This document shows, piece by piece, positions 35,845 through 45,086 of a DNA stretch of 64,000 nucleotides. Every line of letters begins with the position of its first letter. Position 1 is the stretch's first letter. This DNA is from Pseudomonadota bacterium (GTDB lineage: Bacteria > Pseudomonadota > Alphaproteobacteria > Rhizobiales > Rhizobiaceae), in NCBI GenBank assembly GCA_023390055.1, contig JAEWDP010000161.1:1-64000 (forward strand). Direction: 5' to 3'. The translations under genes and the position numbers were made by a program. Under the pieces are notes generated by a model. The model was not told where the DNA came from. It was given only the letters and a program-made list of their open reading frames with translations, and ran no database searches.

Positions 35845-37827
35845 TCAGGAAAGTCGCTTCTCGGCCGCCGCCACCACGGTTTCTGCCGTGATGGCGAAGT
35901 GCTCGTAGAGATCCTTGGCTGGCGCGGAGGCACCAAAGGACTTCATGCCGATAAAGATGCCATCGGCTCCAATGATGGCGTCCCAACCGTCGCGAACGGC
36001 AGCCTCGATCGCAACTTTGACCGGCGACTTGCCGATAATGGCTTCACGATAATCGTCAGGCTGCTCCATGAAGAGCTCGACGCAGGGAACCGAGACGACG
36101 CGGGTCGCAAAGCCTTTTTGTTCCAGAATGTCAGCTGCATTTACGGCAATTTCGACCTCCGATCCTGATGCAAAAATTGTCACTTTTGCGTCACTGGTGG
36201 AAACAAGATCATAAGCGCCGTAGGCACAAAGGTTTTTCTCTTCGTACTCCTTGCGGACCGGTGTCAGGTTCTGACGTGTGAGCGTCAGGCCGGACGGGCG
36301 GCGACTTTCCTTCAGTGCGAGTTGCCAGCACTCTGCGGTCTCTGTTTCGTCAGCAGGACGGAACACAAGAAGGTTCGGGATGGCCCGAAGTGCTGCCAGG
36401 TGCTCTACCGGCTGGTGTGTTGGGCCATCCTCCCCGACCCCGATGGAATCATGGGTCCACACATGAATGACACGGATGCCCATCAAAGCGGCCAGCCGAA
36501 CAGAGGGGCGGCAATAATCTGAGAAGATCAGGAAGCCACCGGAATAGGGGATAAGTCCACCATGCAGCGCTATGCCGTTCATGGCAGCTGCGGTTGCATG
36601 TTCGCGTATGCCCCAATGAACGTAACGACCCGTGAAGTCCGTTGGCGTGATCGCCTTCATCTGACTTGTCTTGGTGTTGTTCGATGGGGTCAGGTCGGCA
36701 GAACCGCCAATGGTTTCAGGCAGGAGGCCGTTGATGACTTCGAGAACATCTTCGGATGCCTTGCGGGTCGCGACAGTCGGGTTGTCTTCTGCCACCTTTT
36801 TCTTGAAGGAGTCTATTGTACTGTCGAAATTCCCGGGCAGATCGCCGGCAAAGCGTCGAAGGAACTCTGCGCGCTTCTCCGTGGCTGTTGCTGCCAGGCG
36901 AGCCTCCCATTCCAGGCGGGTCTTGTTCGATCGCAGGCCAGCCAGGCGCCACGCGTCAAGAACGTCGGCGGGAATACTGAAGGCATCCGCATCCCAGTCA
37001 AGGGATTTACGAGCGGCGGCAATCTCTTCGGCTCCAAGCGGACTGCCGTGAACCTTGTGTGTGCCTTGCTTGTTCGGCGCGCCGAAACCGATAACGGTCT
37101 TGCAGGCGACAAGGGTTGGCTTGTCGGAGTTCTGAGCAGCCTCAATCGCAGAGCTGATGGCGTCCGGATCATGACCATCTATGGCGATGGTGTTCCAGTT
37201 AGCGGCCTTGAAACGTGCAATCTGATCTGTGCTATCTGACAGCGACACGGCGCCGTCAATAGTGATTGAATTGTTATCCCAGAAAAGGACGAGCTTGTTG
37301 AGCTTGAGGTGACCGGCAAGTGCAATCGCTTCCTGGCTGATCCCTTCCATCAGGCAGCCATCACCTGCCAGGACATAGGTGAAATGATCCTGGAGATCCG
37401 ATCCGAATTCGTCGTTGAGCTTGCGTTCGGCAATCGCCATTCCGACGGCGTTGGCAATGCCCTGGCCAAGTGGTCCGGTTGTGGTCTCGATGCCAGAGAT
37501 ATGGCCATATTCGGGATGGCCGGCCGTCTTGGAACCAAGCTGCCGGAATTGTTTGATGTCGTCGATGGTGATGTCTTCGTAGCCCGTGAGATAGAGGAGC
37601 GAATAGAGAAGCATCGAACCATGTCCCGCCGACAGTACGAAACGGTCTCGGTTGGGCCATAAGGGGTTTTTCGGGTCAAAGTTCATGTGGCGTGTGAATA
37701 GCACGGTCGCGATGTCGGCCGCGCCCATCGGCAGTCCTGGATGGCCGGATTTGGCCTTCTCTACGGCGTCCATGGAGAGAAAGCGGATCGCGTTCGCCAT
37801 CCGGTTGTGTTTTTCGCGAGGGATCAT
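35845..37827 (-). CDS. tkt: Transketolase
   Basis: A 660-residue thiamine-diphosphate enzyme of the pentose phosphate pathway. Blocks seen are [43 protein letters not shown], the ThDP/Mg2+ loop GDGCLMEG...[43 protein letters not shown] and [24 protein letters not shown]. Normal length. It opens the minus-strand carbon-metabolism series and is divergent from the DUF4164-zapA unit. Confidence 0.97.
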   Translation of the reverse strand: MIPREKHNRMANAIRFLSMDAVEKAKSGHPGLPMGAADIATVLFTRHMNFDPKNPLWPNRDRFVLSAGHGSMLLYSLLYLTGYEDITIDDIKQFRQLGSKTAGHPEYGHISGIETTTGPLGQGIANAVGMAIAERKLNDEFGSDLQDHFTYVLAGDGCLMEGISQEAIALAGHLKLNKLVLFWDNNSITIDGAVSLSDSTDQIARFKAANWNTIAIDGHDPDAISSAIEAAQNSDKPTLVACKTVIGFGAPNKQGTHKVHGSPLGAEEIAAARKSLDWDADAFSIPADVLDAWRLAGLRSNKTRLEWEARLAATATEKRAEFLRRFAGDLPGNFDSTIDSFKKKVAEDNPTVATRKASEDVLEVINGLLPETIGGSADLTPSNNTKTSQMKAITPTDFTGRYVHWGIREHATAAAMNGIALHGGLIPYSGGFLIFSDYCRPSVRLAALMGIRVIHVWTHDSIGVGEDGPTHQPVEHLAALRAIPNLLVFRPADETETAECWQLALKESRRPSGLTLTRQNLTPVRKEYEEKNLCAYGAYDLVSTSDAKVTIFASGSEVEIAVNAADILEQKGFATRVVSVPCVELFMEQPDDYREAIIGKSPVKVAIEAAVRDGWDAIIGADGIFIGMKSFGASAPAKDLYEHFAITAETVVAAAEKRLS

Positions 37828-38138
37828 GACTATTCCGCTGTTTCCGGGTGTCGGTTACGGCCCGCACAAGGGACCGCCTGAGAGCGGCTGATCCTTAGCA
37901 GGTGCAACGCGCAAGTCAACAAAATGGGTCCTTTGACAGCCTCGTGCAGTCAAGTTTTGCAGCTGCAGGGGATGTTTGCAGGCCGACAGCGATGGAAGAC
38001 CATCCAGATGCATGATTCACAGGATAGGCAAGCCTGCTTTGTTGACCGCTCCTTTTCCTCTGAATAGTCTTTATAAGCACATCTGCAACGCAGAGCCGTT
38101 CGATTCGCGGTTCTGGCCGTTCAACTGGAAGACATTGG
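37828..38138. other. 311-bp divergent promoter region between tkt and the DUF4164 gene
   Basis: No gene visible on either strand. It must carry promoters for tkt (minus) and for the DUF4164-zapA-6S unit (plus). I could not assign individual elements with confidence. Confidence 0.4.
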
Positions 38139-38411
38139 ATGCCGGCGGAAAAGACGTTGGATCAGGCACTTTCGGAACTCAAGGCCGTCATCGGCAGCCT
38201 AGAGAACGCTATCGATATGCGGATCGAACAGCAGCGTCAGAACAGTGAAGTCGAAAACGAGGTGCGGCGCGTCCATGAGGATCGGGCGCGCCTTGCACAG
38301 GAGCTTGACCAGTCACAATTTCGTGCCAACCGCCTGGAAGAGGTCAATCGTGAGGTGTCGCGGCGTCTGGTCACGGCAATGGAGACGATCCGCGCCGTCC
38401 TAGATCGGTAA
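38139..38411 (+). CDS. DUF4164 coiled-coil protein
   Basis: A 90-residue helical protein: TLDQALSELKAVIGSLENAIDMRIEQQRQNSEVENEVRRVHEDRARLAQELDQSQFRANRLEEVNREVSRRLVTAMETIRAVL. This is the DUF4164 family, found next to zapA in rhizobia. The heptad pattern predicts a coiled coil, and the link to zapA suggests a cell-division role, which is inference. GGAAGACATTGG precedes the ATG. 22 bp separate it from zapA. Confidence 0.88.
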   Translation: MPAEKTLDQALSELKAVIGSLENAIDMRIEQQRQNSEVENEVRRVHEDRARLAQELDQSQFRANRLEEVNREVSRRLVTAMETIRAVLDR

Positions 38412-38433
38412 CGCCACATTTAAGGAAAGTCGA

Positions 38434-38811
38434 ATGGCCCAGGTAACTGTGACGATCGATGACAAAGCCTACAGAATGGCTTGTGAGGAGGGGCAGGAGG
38501 GGCATTTGGCCGACCTCGCCAGTCGTTTCGACCAGTATGTACGTCACTTGAAAAGTCAGTTCGGAGAAATTGGTGACCTGAGGATCACCGTCATGGCAGG
38601 TATCATGGTCATGGACGAACTCTCGGAATTGTCGCGGAAGGTCGCAAAGCTGGAGGCGGATGTGACGTCACTTCAATCGTCCCGGGAGGGTACGCTTGAG
38701 GACCAGCAGCAAAATGAGCAGCGCCTTGTTTCAGCACTTGGCGAGATAACTTCGCGACTGGATGCCTTGGCTGTAAGGCTTGCCGGTCGGCCGGCGCCGG
38801 CAGATACTTAA
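38434..38811 (+). CDS. zapA: Cell division protein ZapA
   Basis: A 125-residue FtsZ-associated protein. The N-terminal globular part MAQVTVTIDDKAYRMACEEGQEGHLADLASRFDQYVRHLK and the helical IGDLRITVMAGIMVMDELSELSRKVAKLEADV are the ZapA signature; it bundles FtsZ filaments at midcell. The C-terminal extension is helical and low-complexity. Second gene of the DUF4164-zapA unit and immediately upstream of the 6S RNA, the conserved position of that RNA in proteobacteria. Confidence 0.93.
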   Translation: MAQVTVTIDDKAYRMACEEGQEGHLADLASRFDQYVRHLKSQFGEIGDLRITVMAGIMVMDELSELSRKVAKLEADVTSLQSSREGTLEDQQQNEQRLVSALGEITSRLDALAVRLAGRPAPADT

Positions 38812-38849
38812 TTTCCATCTGTCTTTGACGTATCGACCACTGGCGCCGC

Positions 38850-38985
38850 GGTCAAATCCGCCTTATATGTCCTTGCGCGGTCTGCGCCTCACGACAGGAA
38901 ACACAATCCCTGGGGCCATACTCGATCCAAAGGGAGCTGTCCCTGACCAGGCCCGTGGGCTTGGACATATGGCGCCCACCTACGT
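38850..38985 (+). ncRNA. ssrS: 6S RNA
   Basis: Located 40 bp after zapA, the classic ssrS position. The block CCTTGCGCGGTCTGCGCCTC and ACGACAGGAAACACA near its 5' half fits alphaproteobacterial 6S RNAs as I remember them. A terminal closing stem forms between CGCCTTATATGTCC (38859-38872) and GGACATATGGCG (38963-38974), with internal pairing between, leaving the large central bulge that mimics an open promoter for sigma-70 RNA polymerase. Ends are approximate to about ten bases. A small hairpin CCTACGTTTGTAGG follows at about 38979. Confidence 0.8.
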
Positions 38986-39420
38986 TTGTAGGCACCCAGG
39001 ATCGTAAACCTCCACCGGTTGCCGTGGATCGCGCTATGTCCCATTCGACACTTTGAGGAGGACACGTCCACTGTGACGGAAAGGCAGGTAAGAACGCTCA
39101 ATCTCCTGCCAGATCTCAATGTCACCTGCATGTCATATACCGGCTGGTTGCCTTCGGTCGCTCATTTGTTTGCTGACGGATCCCCAACAAGCTCCTTGCA
39201 ATGCATCTTTTTTAGCGGGGTAAAGGGCAGGGCTCATTCACAGCCATTGCAATGATGGTGTACGACCCCTATCATTCTAGCGGGTAAAGCGTGCATCTGC
39301 CTACAAATTCCGACTTCAGGATGCCCGCCCGATTTCGCTGCAGACATTGCGGGATCGCCAACGTACACGTGTCTTGCGACAATGGTTGTGCGTTAACTGT
39401 GTCCCAACTGAGAGTTTCTC
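38986..39420. other. 435-bp gap between 6S RNA and the CorC-like gene
   Basis: No convincing gene. A 61-codon frame from a GTG at 39073 follows GAGGAGG at long spacing, but its product resembles nothing I know. Two near-identical short sites, TAGCGGGGTAAAG (39213-39225) and TAGCGGGTAAAG (39278-39289), lie 65 bp apart in the same orientation. Confidence 0.45.
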
Positions 39421-40710
39421 TTGTTAACTGAGATTTTGATCGTCCTTGCCCTCACCGTTATCAACGGAGTGTTGGCTATGTCCGAGCTTGCTGTCGTCTC
39501 TGCCCGTCCGGTTCGCCTCAAGGTCATGGCCGAGCAGGGCAGCCGCGGTGCCAGGATTGCAATGCAACTCGCCGAGGATCCCGGCCGTTTCCTTTCATCC
39601 GTCCAGATCGGAATCACGCTGGTTGGTATCCTCTCCGGGGCTTTTTCGGGCGCGACCCTTGGAACCCGTTTCGCCGGCTGGCTTCAGGAGCAGGGAATGC
39701 CGGTCAGGTGGTCTGATGCACTCGGCGTTGCGACTGTCGTTGTAGCCATCACCTATCTGTCGTTGATTATAGGTGAGCTGGTGCCAAAGCAGATTGCATT
39801 GCGGGCACCGGAATCAGTTGCTGCACGTGTGTCGCCAGCCATGATGCTGGTTGCCAGGATCGGTGCCCCGCTTGTCTGGCTTCTCGATGTCTCGGGGCGT
39901 CTCGTTCTCACTCTTTTGGGCCAAAGCGGTGAATCCACGGATCGTGTCACCGACGAGGAAATCCGAACCGTACTTGCTGAGGCACAAAGTGCAGGCGTTA
40001 TCGAGACCGAAGAATCAGCAATGATCTCTGGTGTGATGCGACTTGCCGACAGGACGGCTCGCGGCTTGATGACGCCGCGAAGGGATGTGGAAGTCATTGA
40101 TATCGAAGATGATATGGTTGATATCCAGAACCAATTGCGCGCGACACAACGATCCCGATTACCCGTGCGTAACGGTAGTTCGGACGAGATCCTGGGTGCC
40201 CTATTTGTGAAGGATGCCTATGACTTCATGTCGACGGGCCGGGGACTTGATGTTCTTTCATTGATGCGTGAGGCGCCCGTGGTGTCCGACCTGACTGGTG
40301 CCCTTGATGTTATCCAGGCACTCAGGAAAACACCCTCTCATATGGTGCTCGTCTATGACGAATACGGTCATTTCGAGGGCATCATAACGTCTGGTGATGT
40401 ACTTGAAGCAATTACAGGCGTCTTTCAGGAGGACGAAGCAGAAGAGCCTGCGGTAACTGTACGAGAGGACGGATCGATGCTCATTGCCGGATGGATGCCT
40501 ATCGACGAGTTTTCCCACCAGATGCGTTTTCGGGTTGATGGTCATCCCGACTACGAGACCGTTGCGGGTTTCGTTCTTGATGAGCTTAAGCACCTGCCCG
40601 AACTCGGAGAGTGTTTCGAGCGCCAGGGCTGGTCCTTTGAGGTTATTGACCTTGATGGACGCCGGATTGACAAGTTGCTAGTGCGAAAAGTGGAAGGAAG
40701 TGACGGTTGA
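39421..40710 (+). CDS. CNNM/CBS/CorC-type membrane protein (hemolysin-like family)
   Basis: A 429-residue protein. The N-terminal CNNM (DUF21) domain has about four hydrophobic helices (LTEILIVLALTVINGVLAMSELAVVSARPVRL to SPAMMLVARIGAPLVWLLDVSGRLVLTLLG). A CBS pair follows (LMTPRRDVEVIDIEDDM to IITSGDVLEAITG), then a CorC_HlyC domain (EDGSMLIAGWMPIDEF...TVAGFVLDELKHLPELGE). Family members are linked to Mg2+/Co2+ efflux despite the hemolysin name. The start appears to be a TTG at 39421, with no ATG nearby. Its TGA overlaps the next start. Confidence 0.9.
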   Translation: MLTEILIVLALTVINGVLAMSELAVVSARPVRLKVMAEQGSRGARIAMQLAEDPGRFLSSVQIGITLVGILSGAFSGATLGTRFAGWLQEQGMPVRWSDALGVATVVVAITYLSLIIGELVPKQIALRAPESVAARVSPAMMLVARIGAPLVWLLDVSGRLVLTLLGQSGESTDRVTDEEIRTVLAEAQSAGVIETEESAMISGVMRLADRTARGLMTPRRDVEVIDIEDDMVDIQNQLRATQRSRLPVRNGSSDEILGALFVKDAYDFMSTGRGLDVLSLMREAPVVSDLTGALDVIQALRKTPSHMVLVYDEYGHFEGIITSGDVLEAITGVFQEDEAEEPAVTVREDGSMLIAGWMPIDEFSHQMRFRVDGHPDYETVAGFVLDELKHLPELGECFERQGWSFEVIDLDGRRIDKLLVRKVEGSDG

Positions 40711-41297
40711 TCCCGTCGAAGCAGCAAAAGGCAAATCTGAGGGCTGGTCGACTTTCGGCGCGTGACGCCATTCCGGAAGAGATACGGATCGAAAAGAGCC
40801 TTGCACTGACGGCATATGGCAACGAGGCCATTAGATTTGAGCATGGAACCGTGATATCCGGCTTCCTCCCCATCCGTTCCGAGGTCGACCTGCGCCCACT
40901 TATGTGGAGCTTGCGAATGCGAGGAGCACGGATATGCGTGCCTGTTATCCTCAACAGTCACACGATTGTCTTTCGTGAGCTCATGGCCGGCGCTGAGCTC
41001 ATCGATTGCGGATTTGGTACCTTTGGCCCAGGCCCAGATGCAGCGGAACTTGACCCGCAATTAATGCTGATCCCGCTCGCGGCCTTCGATCCTGCAGGGC
41101 ACAGAATCGGATATGGTGGCGGTTATTACGACAGAGCCATTGCCCGACTGCACGAAAAAGGGTTGCACCCGCGGCTGATTGGGATTGCGCTAGACTGCCA
41201 GGAAGTGGCATCTGTCCCCGCAGAACCCCATGATATCCGGTTGCAGGCAGTGTTGACGGAAAGTGGGCTACGAAGCTTCGATTTGCAGATTGGATAA
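40707..41297 (+). CDS. ygfA: 5-formyltetrahydrofolate cyclo-ligase
   Basis: A 196-residue enzyme that converts 5-formyl-THF to 5,10-methenyl-THF with ATP. IPSKQQKANLRAGRLSARDAIPEEI is the N-terminal helix with the conserved KxxLR; ISGFLPIRSEVDLRPLMWSL and the C-terminal LIPLAAFDPAGHRIGYGGGYYDRAIARL hold the folate and ATP site. It begins at a TTG that overlaps the stop of the CorC-like gene, behind GGAAGG. In many proteobacteria this gene directly follows 6S RNA; here one gene intervenes. Confidence 0.93.
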   Translation: MIPSKQQKANLRAGRLSARDAIPEEIRIEKSLALTAYGNEAIRFEHGTVISGFLPIRSEVDLRPLMWSLRMRGARICVPVILNSHTIVFRELMAGAELIDCGFGTFGPGPDAAELDPQLMLIPLAAFDPAGHRIGYGGGYYDRAIARLHEKGLHPRLIGIALDCQEVASVPAEPHDIRLQAVLTESGLRSFDLQIG

Positions 41298-41299
41298 AT

Positions 41300-42124
41300 A
41301 TGCGCGTTCTCTTCCTCGGTGACATGGTTGGAAAAACCGGACGGACGGCCGTCTGGAAAAAGCTGCCGGGTCTCGTGTCCGACTTCGGGCTCGATTTCGT
41401 CATCGTCAATGGGGAGAATGCTGCGGGAGGCTTCGGCATCACTGAAGATATCTATCTTGAGACGATCAATTCAGGTGCAGACGTCGTAACGACGGGCAAT
41501 CATGTCTGGGACCAGAAGGAAGCTATCGTGTTCTCTGATCGTCACGAGCAGTTCCTGCGCCCGGCGAACTATCCTACGGGCACGCCGGGACGGGGTTCCG
41601 GTCTCTACTATGCACGCAATGGTGCCCGCGTCCTCGTGGCCAACATAATGGGCCGTGTGTTTATGCATCCGGAACTGGATGATCCCTTCAATAGCGCCGA
41701 GGCGATCCTCGCTGCCTGTCCGCTGAAGGAACAGGCGGATGCCATAGTCTTCGACTTCCATGCGGAAGCCACCAGCGAAAAGCAGTGCTTCGGTCATTTT
41801 GTCGATGGCCGTGCCAGCCTGGTTGTCGGAACCCACACGCATGCCCCGACGGCTGATTGTCAGATCCTCAATGGAGGAACCGGCTACATGTCGGATGCCG
41901 GCATGTGCGGAGATTATGATTCCTCTCTTGGAATGGAAAAGGAAGAGCCGCTCAATCGCTTTATTTCCAAAATGCCAAAGGGACGGTTCGAGGCCGCAAG
42001 TGGGCCGGCCACCATCTGCGGGCTCGGTATTGAGATATCGGATCGCACGGGATTGGCTGAAAGGATTGAACCATTGCGCATCGGCCCCCGCCTTGCAGAG
42101 ACAGTACCGTCGTTTTGGAAATAG
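41300..42124 (+). CDS. YmdB/TIGR00282 family metallophosphoesterase
   Basis: A 274-residue phosphodiesterase. Metal-site motifs run in order: RVLFLGDMVGKTGR, VIVNGENAAGGFGI, VVTTGNHVWDQKE, VFDFHAEATSEKQ and VVGTHTHAPTAD, then the family-typical GTGYMSDAGMCGDYDSSLGM. Bacillus YmdB hydrolyses 2',3'-cyclic nucleotides and 3',5'-cAMP and affects biofilm; the role here is unproven. It starts two bases after the cyclo-ligase stop, so CorC-like, ygfA and this gene form one operon. Confidence 0.92.
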   Translation: MRVLFLGDMVGKTGRTAVWKKLPGLVSDFGLDFVIVNGENAAGGFGITEDIYLETINSGADVVTTGNHVWDQKEAIVFSDRHEQFLRPANYPTGTPGRGSGLYYARNGARVLVANIMGRVFMHPELDDPFNSAEAILAACPLKEQADAIVFDFHAEATSEKQCFGHFVDGRASLVVGTHTHAPTADCQILNGGTGYMSDAGMCGDYDSSLGMEKEEPLNRFISKMPKGRFEAASGPATICGLGIEISDRTGLAERIEPLRIGPRLAETVPSFWK

Positions 42125-42234
42125 GCTGAGTACGGTTCGGATAATGACGGAAATGTGAGACTGGCAACGCGTCAAGTTGCTGGACCGTTTCGAAAGCTTG
42201 CCTCATCCTGCCGACTTCCTCGGATGAGGGCTAC

Positions 42235-43089
42235 ATGATGATCAAAGCTTTCGTATTCGTCCCTTGCTTTCTCATGGCGGTGTTGCCGGTTGCGCAGGCC
42301 CAGGATGCTGCGGCACCTGTCAGCCAGTGCCAGGCAGTTGCACGCACCATGCCTGGTGCGACGTTTGCGAACATGTCTGCTGATTTGCGGAACCTGGTTT
42401 TACCGGTTCAGGCAAACCGTTCCCTTGAACTGGACGAAAAGGTAATGGTCGACATTACCTATATCGGGCACTCCACCTATTTTATCGAAACACCGGGAGG
42501 TGTCGGAATAGCGACGGATTACAGCGGCGTTTACAGACCGTCGAGACTTCCCGATGTCGTCACGATGAACAAGGCGCATTCAAGTCATTACACCCTTTAT
42601 CCCGACGAAGGGATCGGGCAGGTGCTCCATGGCTGGAGCGATGTTCCGGGTGAAAAAGCCAGCCATGATCTTGTCGTGGGCGATGCCTATATCCGAAACG
42701 TCACCACCGATATCCGTTCCTGGGAAGGCGGGTTCGAGGAAAATGGCAACTCGATCTTCATCTTTGAAGTTGCTGGCCTTTGTATTGGCCATCTGGGCCA
42801 TCTACACCATGAACTTACAGAAAATCATTACACGGAAATTGGCCGGCTGGATGTTGTAATGGTGCCGGTCGACGGCGGGTTGACGATGGGTGCAGAAAGC
42901 ATGACGCAGGTGGTTTCGCGCCTCCGCTCGTCAGTGATCCTCCCAATGCATCAGCCATCGGGGCTCGACAGCTTTCTTGCCATGATCAGCGGGCGGTTCT
43001 CGGTGAGATATGCAGGCGACGCCACGATCACCGTTTCTGTTCGAAGCCTGCCAAAGCAGCCGACTGTTTACGTGCTGCAGGGCATGTAG
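42235..43089 (+). CDS. Exported metallo-beta-lactamase-fold protein
   Basis: A 284-residue protein with a signal peptide ending near VAQAQDA. The C-terminal two-thirds follow the UlaG-like MBL fold: VDITYIGHSTYFIETPGGVGIATDYSG, HSSHYT, CIGHLGHLHHELTENH, VVMVPVDGG and VILPMHQPSG. The HxHxDH zinc motif is replaced by KAHSSHYT, so metal binding may be partial. Predicted periplasmic; substrate unknown. No obvious operon partners. Confidence 0.8.
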   Translation: MMIKAFVFVPCFLMAVLPVAQAQDAAAPVSQCQAVARTMPGATFANMSADLRNLVLPVQANRSLELDEKVMVDITYIGHSTYFIETPGGVGIATDYSGVYRPSRLPDVVTMNKAHSSHYTLYPDEGIGQVLHGWSDVPGEKASHDLVVGDAYIRNVTTDIRSWEGGFEENGNSIFIFEVAGLCIGHLGHLHHELTENHYTEIGRLDVVMVPVDGGLTMGAESMTQVVSRLRSSVILPMHQPSGLDSFLAMISGRFSVRYAGDATITVSVRSLPKQPTVYVLQGM

Positions 43090-43210
43090 TCTGTTGCAAT
43101 CATCAGGCGATGCCGAATGAGGTTATATCTATCGAAACAGAAGCGCTTGAACAGGCGTCTCATCGAAACTATAACGCACCATCCACGAAATAGATGTGTT
43201 CAGGAGCGCC

Positions 43211-43957
43211 ATGGCTGGTCATTCACAGTTCAAAAACATAATGCATCGCAAGGGTCGGCAGGACGCCGTGCGATCCAAGATGTTCTCCAAACTTGCGCGT
43301 GAGATTACAGTTGCTGCCAAGAGTGGCATGGCCGATCCCGGCATGAACCCTCGGCTGCGCCTGGCAATTCAGAACGCCAAGGCGCAATCCATGCCGAAGG
43401 ACAATATCGAGCGCGCGATCAAGAAGGCCGCTGGCGGTGATGCGGAAACCTACGATGAGGTCCGTTATGAAGGTTATGGTCCGGGTGGAACGGCTGTTAT
43501 CGTTGAGGCGCTGACGGATAATCGCAATCGTACGGCATCGAATGTTCGCTCGATCTTTACCAAGGCCGGTGGTGCGCTTGGCGAAACGGGTTCGGTAGCC
43601 TTCTCCTTTGATCGGGTTGGGGAAATTACCTACAAGCCGGAAGCCGGTGATGCGGACAAGCTAATGGAAGCAGCCATCGAAGCTGGTGCTGACGATGTGA
43701 TCAGCGACGAGGATGGTCATACGATCATTTGCGCTTTTGAAAGCCTCGGGGACGTCTCCAAGGCGCTTGAAACCGATCTTGGTGAATCTGAGACGGTCAA
43801 GGTGATCTGGAGGCCGCAGAATACGGTTCCCGTTGACGAAGACAAGGCACAGTCACTGTTACGGCTGATCGAGAATCTAGAAGATGACGATGACGTTCAA
43901 AACGTCTACTCGAACTTCGAGGTCTCAGAAGAGGTTCTGGCCAAGCTTTCGGCCTGA
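43211..43957 (+). CDS. yebC: YebC/PmpR family protein
   Basis: A 248-residue protein beginning [32 protein letters not shown], with [30 protein letters not shown] and [36 protein letters not shown]. The family has been described as DNA-binding regulators and, more recently, as translation factors that help ribosomes at proline-rich stretches. AGGAG four bases upstream fixes the ATG at 43211. In many proteobacteria yebC sits just before ruvC; here they are 2.4 kb apart. Confidence 0.95.
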   Translation: MAGHSQFKNIMHRKGRQDAVRSKMFSKLAREITVAAKSGMADPGMNPRLRLAIQNAKAQSMPKDNIERAIKKAAGGDAETYDEVRYEGYGPGGTAVIVEALTDNRNRTASNVRSIFTKAGGALGETGSVAFSFDRVGEITYKPEAGDADKLMEAAIEAGADDVISDEDGHTIICAFESLGDVSKALETDLGESETVKVIWRPQNTVPVDEDKAQSLLRLIENLEDDDDVQNVYSNFEVSEEVLAKLSA

Positions 43958-43978
43958 TCCGCTTTGGTGGAGGAGGTG

Positions 43979-44977
43979 CTACGGCATCTTTTCCATCATC
44001 GGCAAACTGGCAAAGAGTTCGACGGAGCTCAGGCGTGCGTCGATGTCGTGAACCGGTATTGACACGATCAGTTCGTCCGCTCCGGTCTCCTTGAGAAAAC
44101 CGTGTAGTTTTGCCTCGATCGTTGCGGGCGATCCGACGGCAGCATATCGGAGGGTATGCTCTACACTGATGCGCTCCATTTCGGACCAGGTCTCATTCAT
44201 CGTATCGACAGGTTTTGGAAATCTGGTTCGAACGCTGCGGCGCAAGTTGATGAACTGCTGCTGGGAGGATGTGAAGAGCCTCGAAGCCTCCTGGTCAGTT
44301 TCTGCCGCAACCCCCATGACACCAACCATGACATAGGGCTTGTCCAGCGTTTTTGATGGCTGGAAACGCTGTCGATAGATGATGAGCGCATCCATCAGCA
44401 TGTCTGGCGCAAAATGTGAGGCAAATGCATAGGGAAGCCCAAGTGCTGCGGCCAGATGGGCGCTGTAGAGGCTGGATCCAAGAAGCCAGAGGGGGACTTG
44501 GCTGTCCGCCCCGGGAACGGCAAGGATCGGCTGATCCTCTGTCGGCGCTCCAAGCAGTTTCTGCAGTTCGACAATGTCGTGCGGAAAGTTCTCGACGCCA
44601 GCATCCATGTTCCGACGCAAAGCGCGAGCCGTGCGCATGTCAGTGCCTGGGGCGCGGCCGAGCCCCAGATCGATCCGTCCTGGAAAGAGTGCTTCCAATG
44701 TCCCGAACTGTTCGGCAATCACCAGCGGGGAATGGTTGGGCAACATGATACCGCCCGCACCAATGCGAATACGCCGTGTTGCTGCACCGATATGGCCGAT
44801 GACGACGGATGTGGCGGCGCTGGCAATGCCAGGCATTCCGTGATGCTCCGCCAGCCAGACGCGGTTGTAACCTGCCTCTTCGGCCTTGATGGCCATACGA
44901 CGCGACTGATCCAGCGCGTCAGTAGTATCCAGCCCCTCCGGTATGAGGGAAAGGTCGAGTATGGAGAAGGGGATCAT
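43979..44977 (-). CDS. Luciferase-like monooxygenase family oxidoreductase
   Basis: A 332-residue flavin-dependent protein of the LLM class. It starts [14 protein letters not shown] and contains [77 protein letters not shown], the diagnostic block of the subgroup that includes the YhbW-like proteins. Substrate unknown. It is convergent with yebC, with only 21 bp between stops. Confidence 0.92.
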   Translation of the reverse strand: MIPFSILDLSLIPEGLDTTDALDQSRRMAIKAEEAGYNRVWLAEHHGMPGIASAATSVVIGHIGAATRRIRIGAGGIMLPNHSPLVIAEQFGTLEALFPGRIDLGLGRAPGTDMRTARALRRNMDAGVENFPHDIVELQKLLGAPTEDQPILAVPGADSQVPLWLLGSSLYSAHLAAALGLPYAFASHFAPDMLMDALIIYRQRFQPSKTLDKPYVMVGVMGVAAETDQEASRLFTSSQQQFINLRRSVRTRFPKPVDTMNETWSEMERISVEHTLRYAAVGSPATIEAKLHGFLKETGADELIVSIPVHDIDARLSSVELFASLPMMEKMP

Positions 44978-45062
44978 CGGCCGGCCTTGGCATGAACATG
45001 AGATTGTCCTTGCATATAGGCATTCAATCCATCGTTGGGAGGTTCTGGCAGCTCATTTCCAA

Positions 45063-45085
45063 ACTCCCCATTAGATGTGGGGAGT
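45063..45085 (-). terminator. 8-bp perfect hairpin after the chemoreceptor-like gene
   Basis: ACTCCCCA pairs exactly with TGGGGAGT around TTAGATG, adjacent to the stop of the minus-strand gene. No proper T-run follows, so it may be weak. Confidence 0.5.
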
Positions 45086-45086
45086 G

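Noticed and set aside
39073..39255. 61-codon frame after GAGGAGG
   Set aside because: The ribosome-like site is too far from the GTG and the product is unlike any protein I know; kept only as a note in the gap entry.
42235..43089. True metallo-beta-lactamase
   Set aside because: The HxHxDH motif is not present in full and the sequence follows the UlaG-like branch, so antibiotic hydrolysis is not supported.
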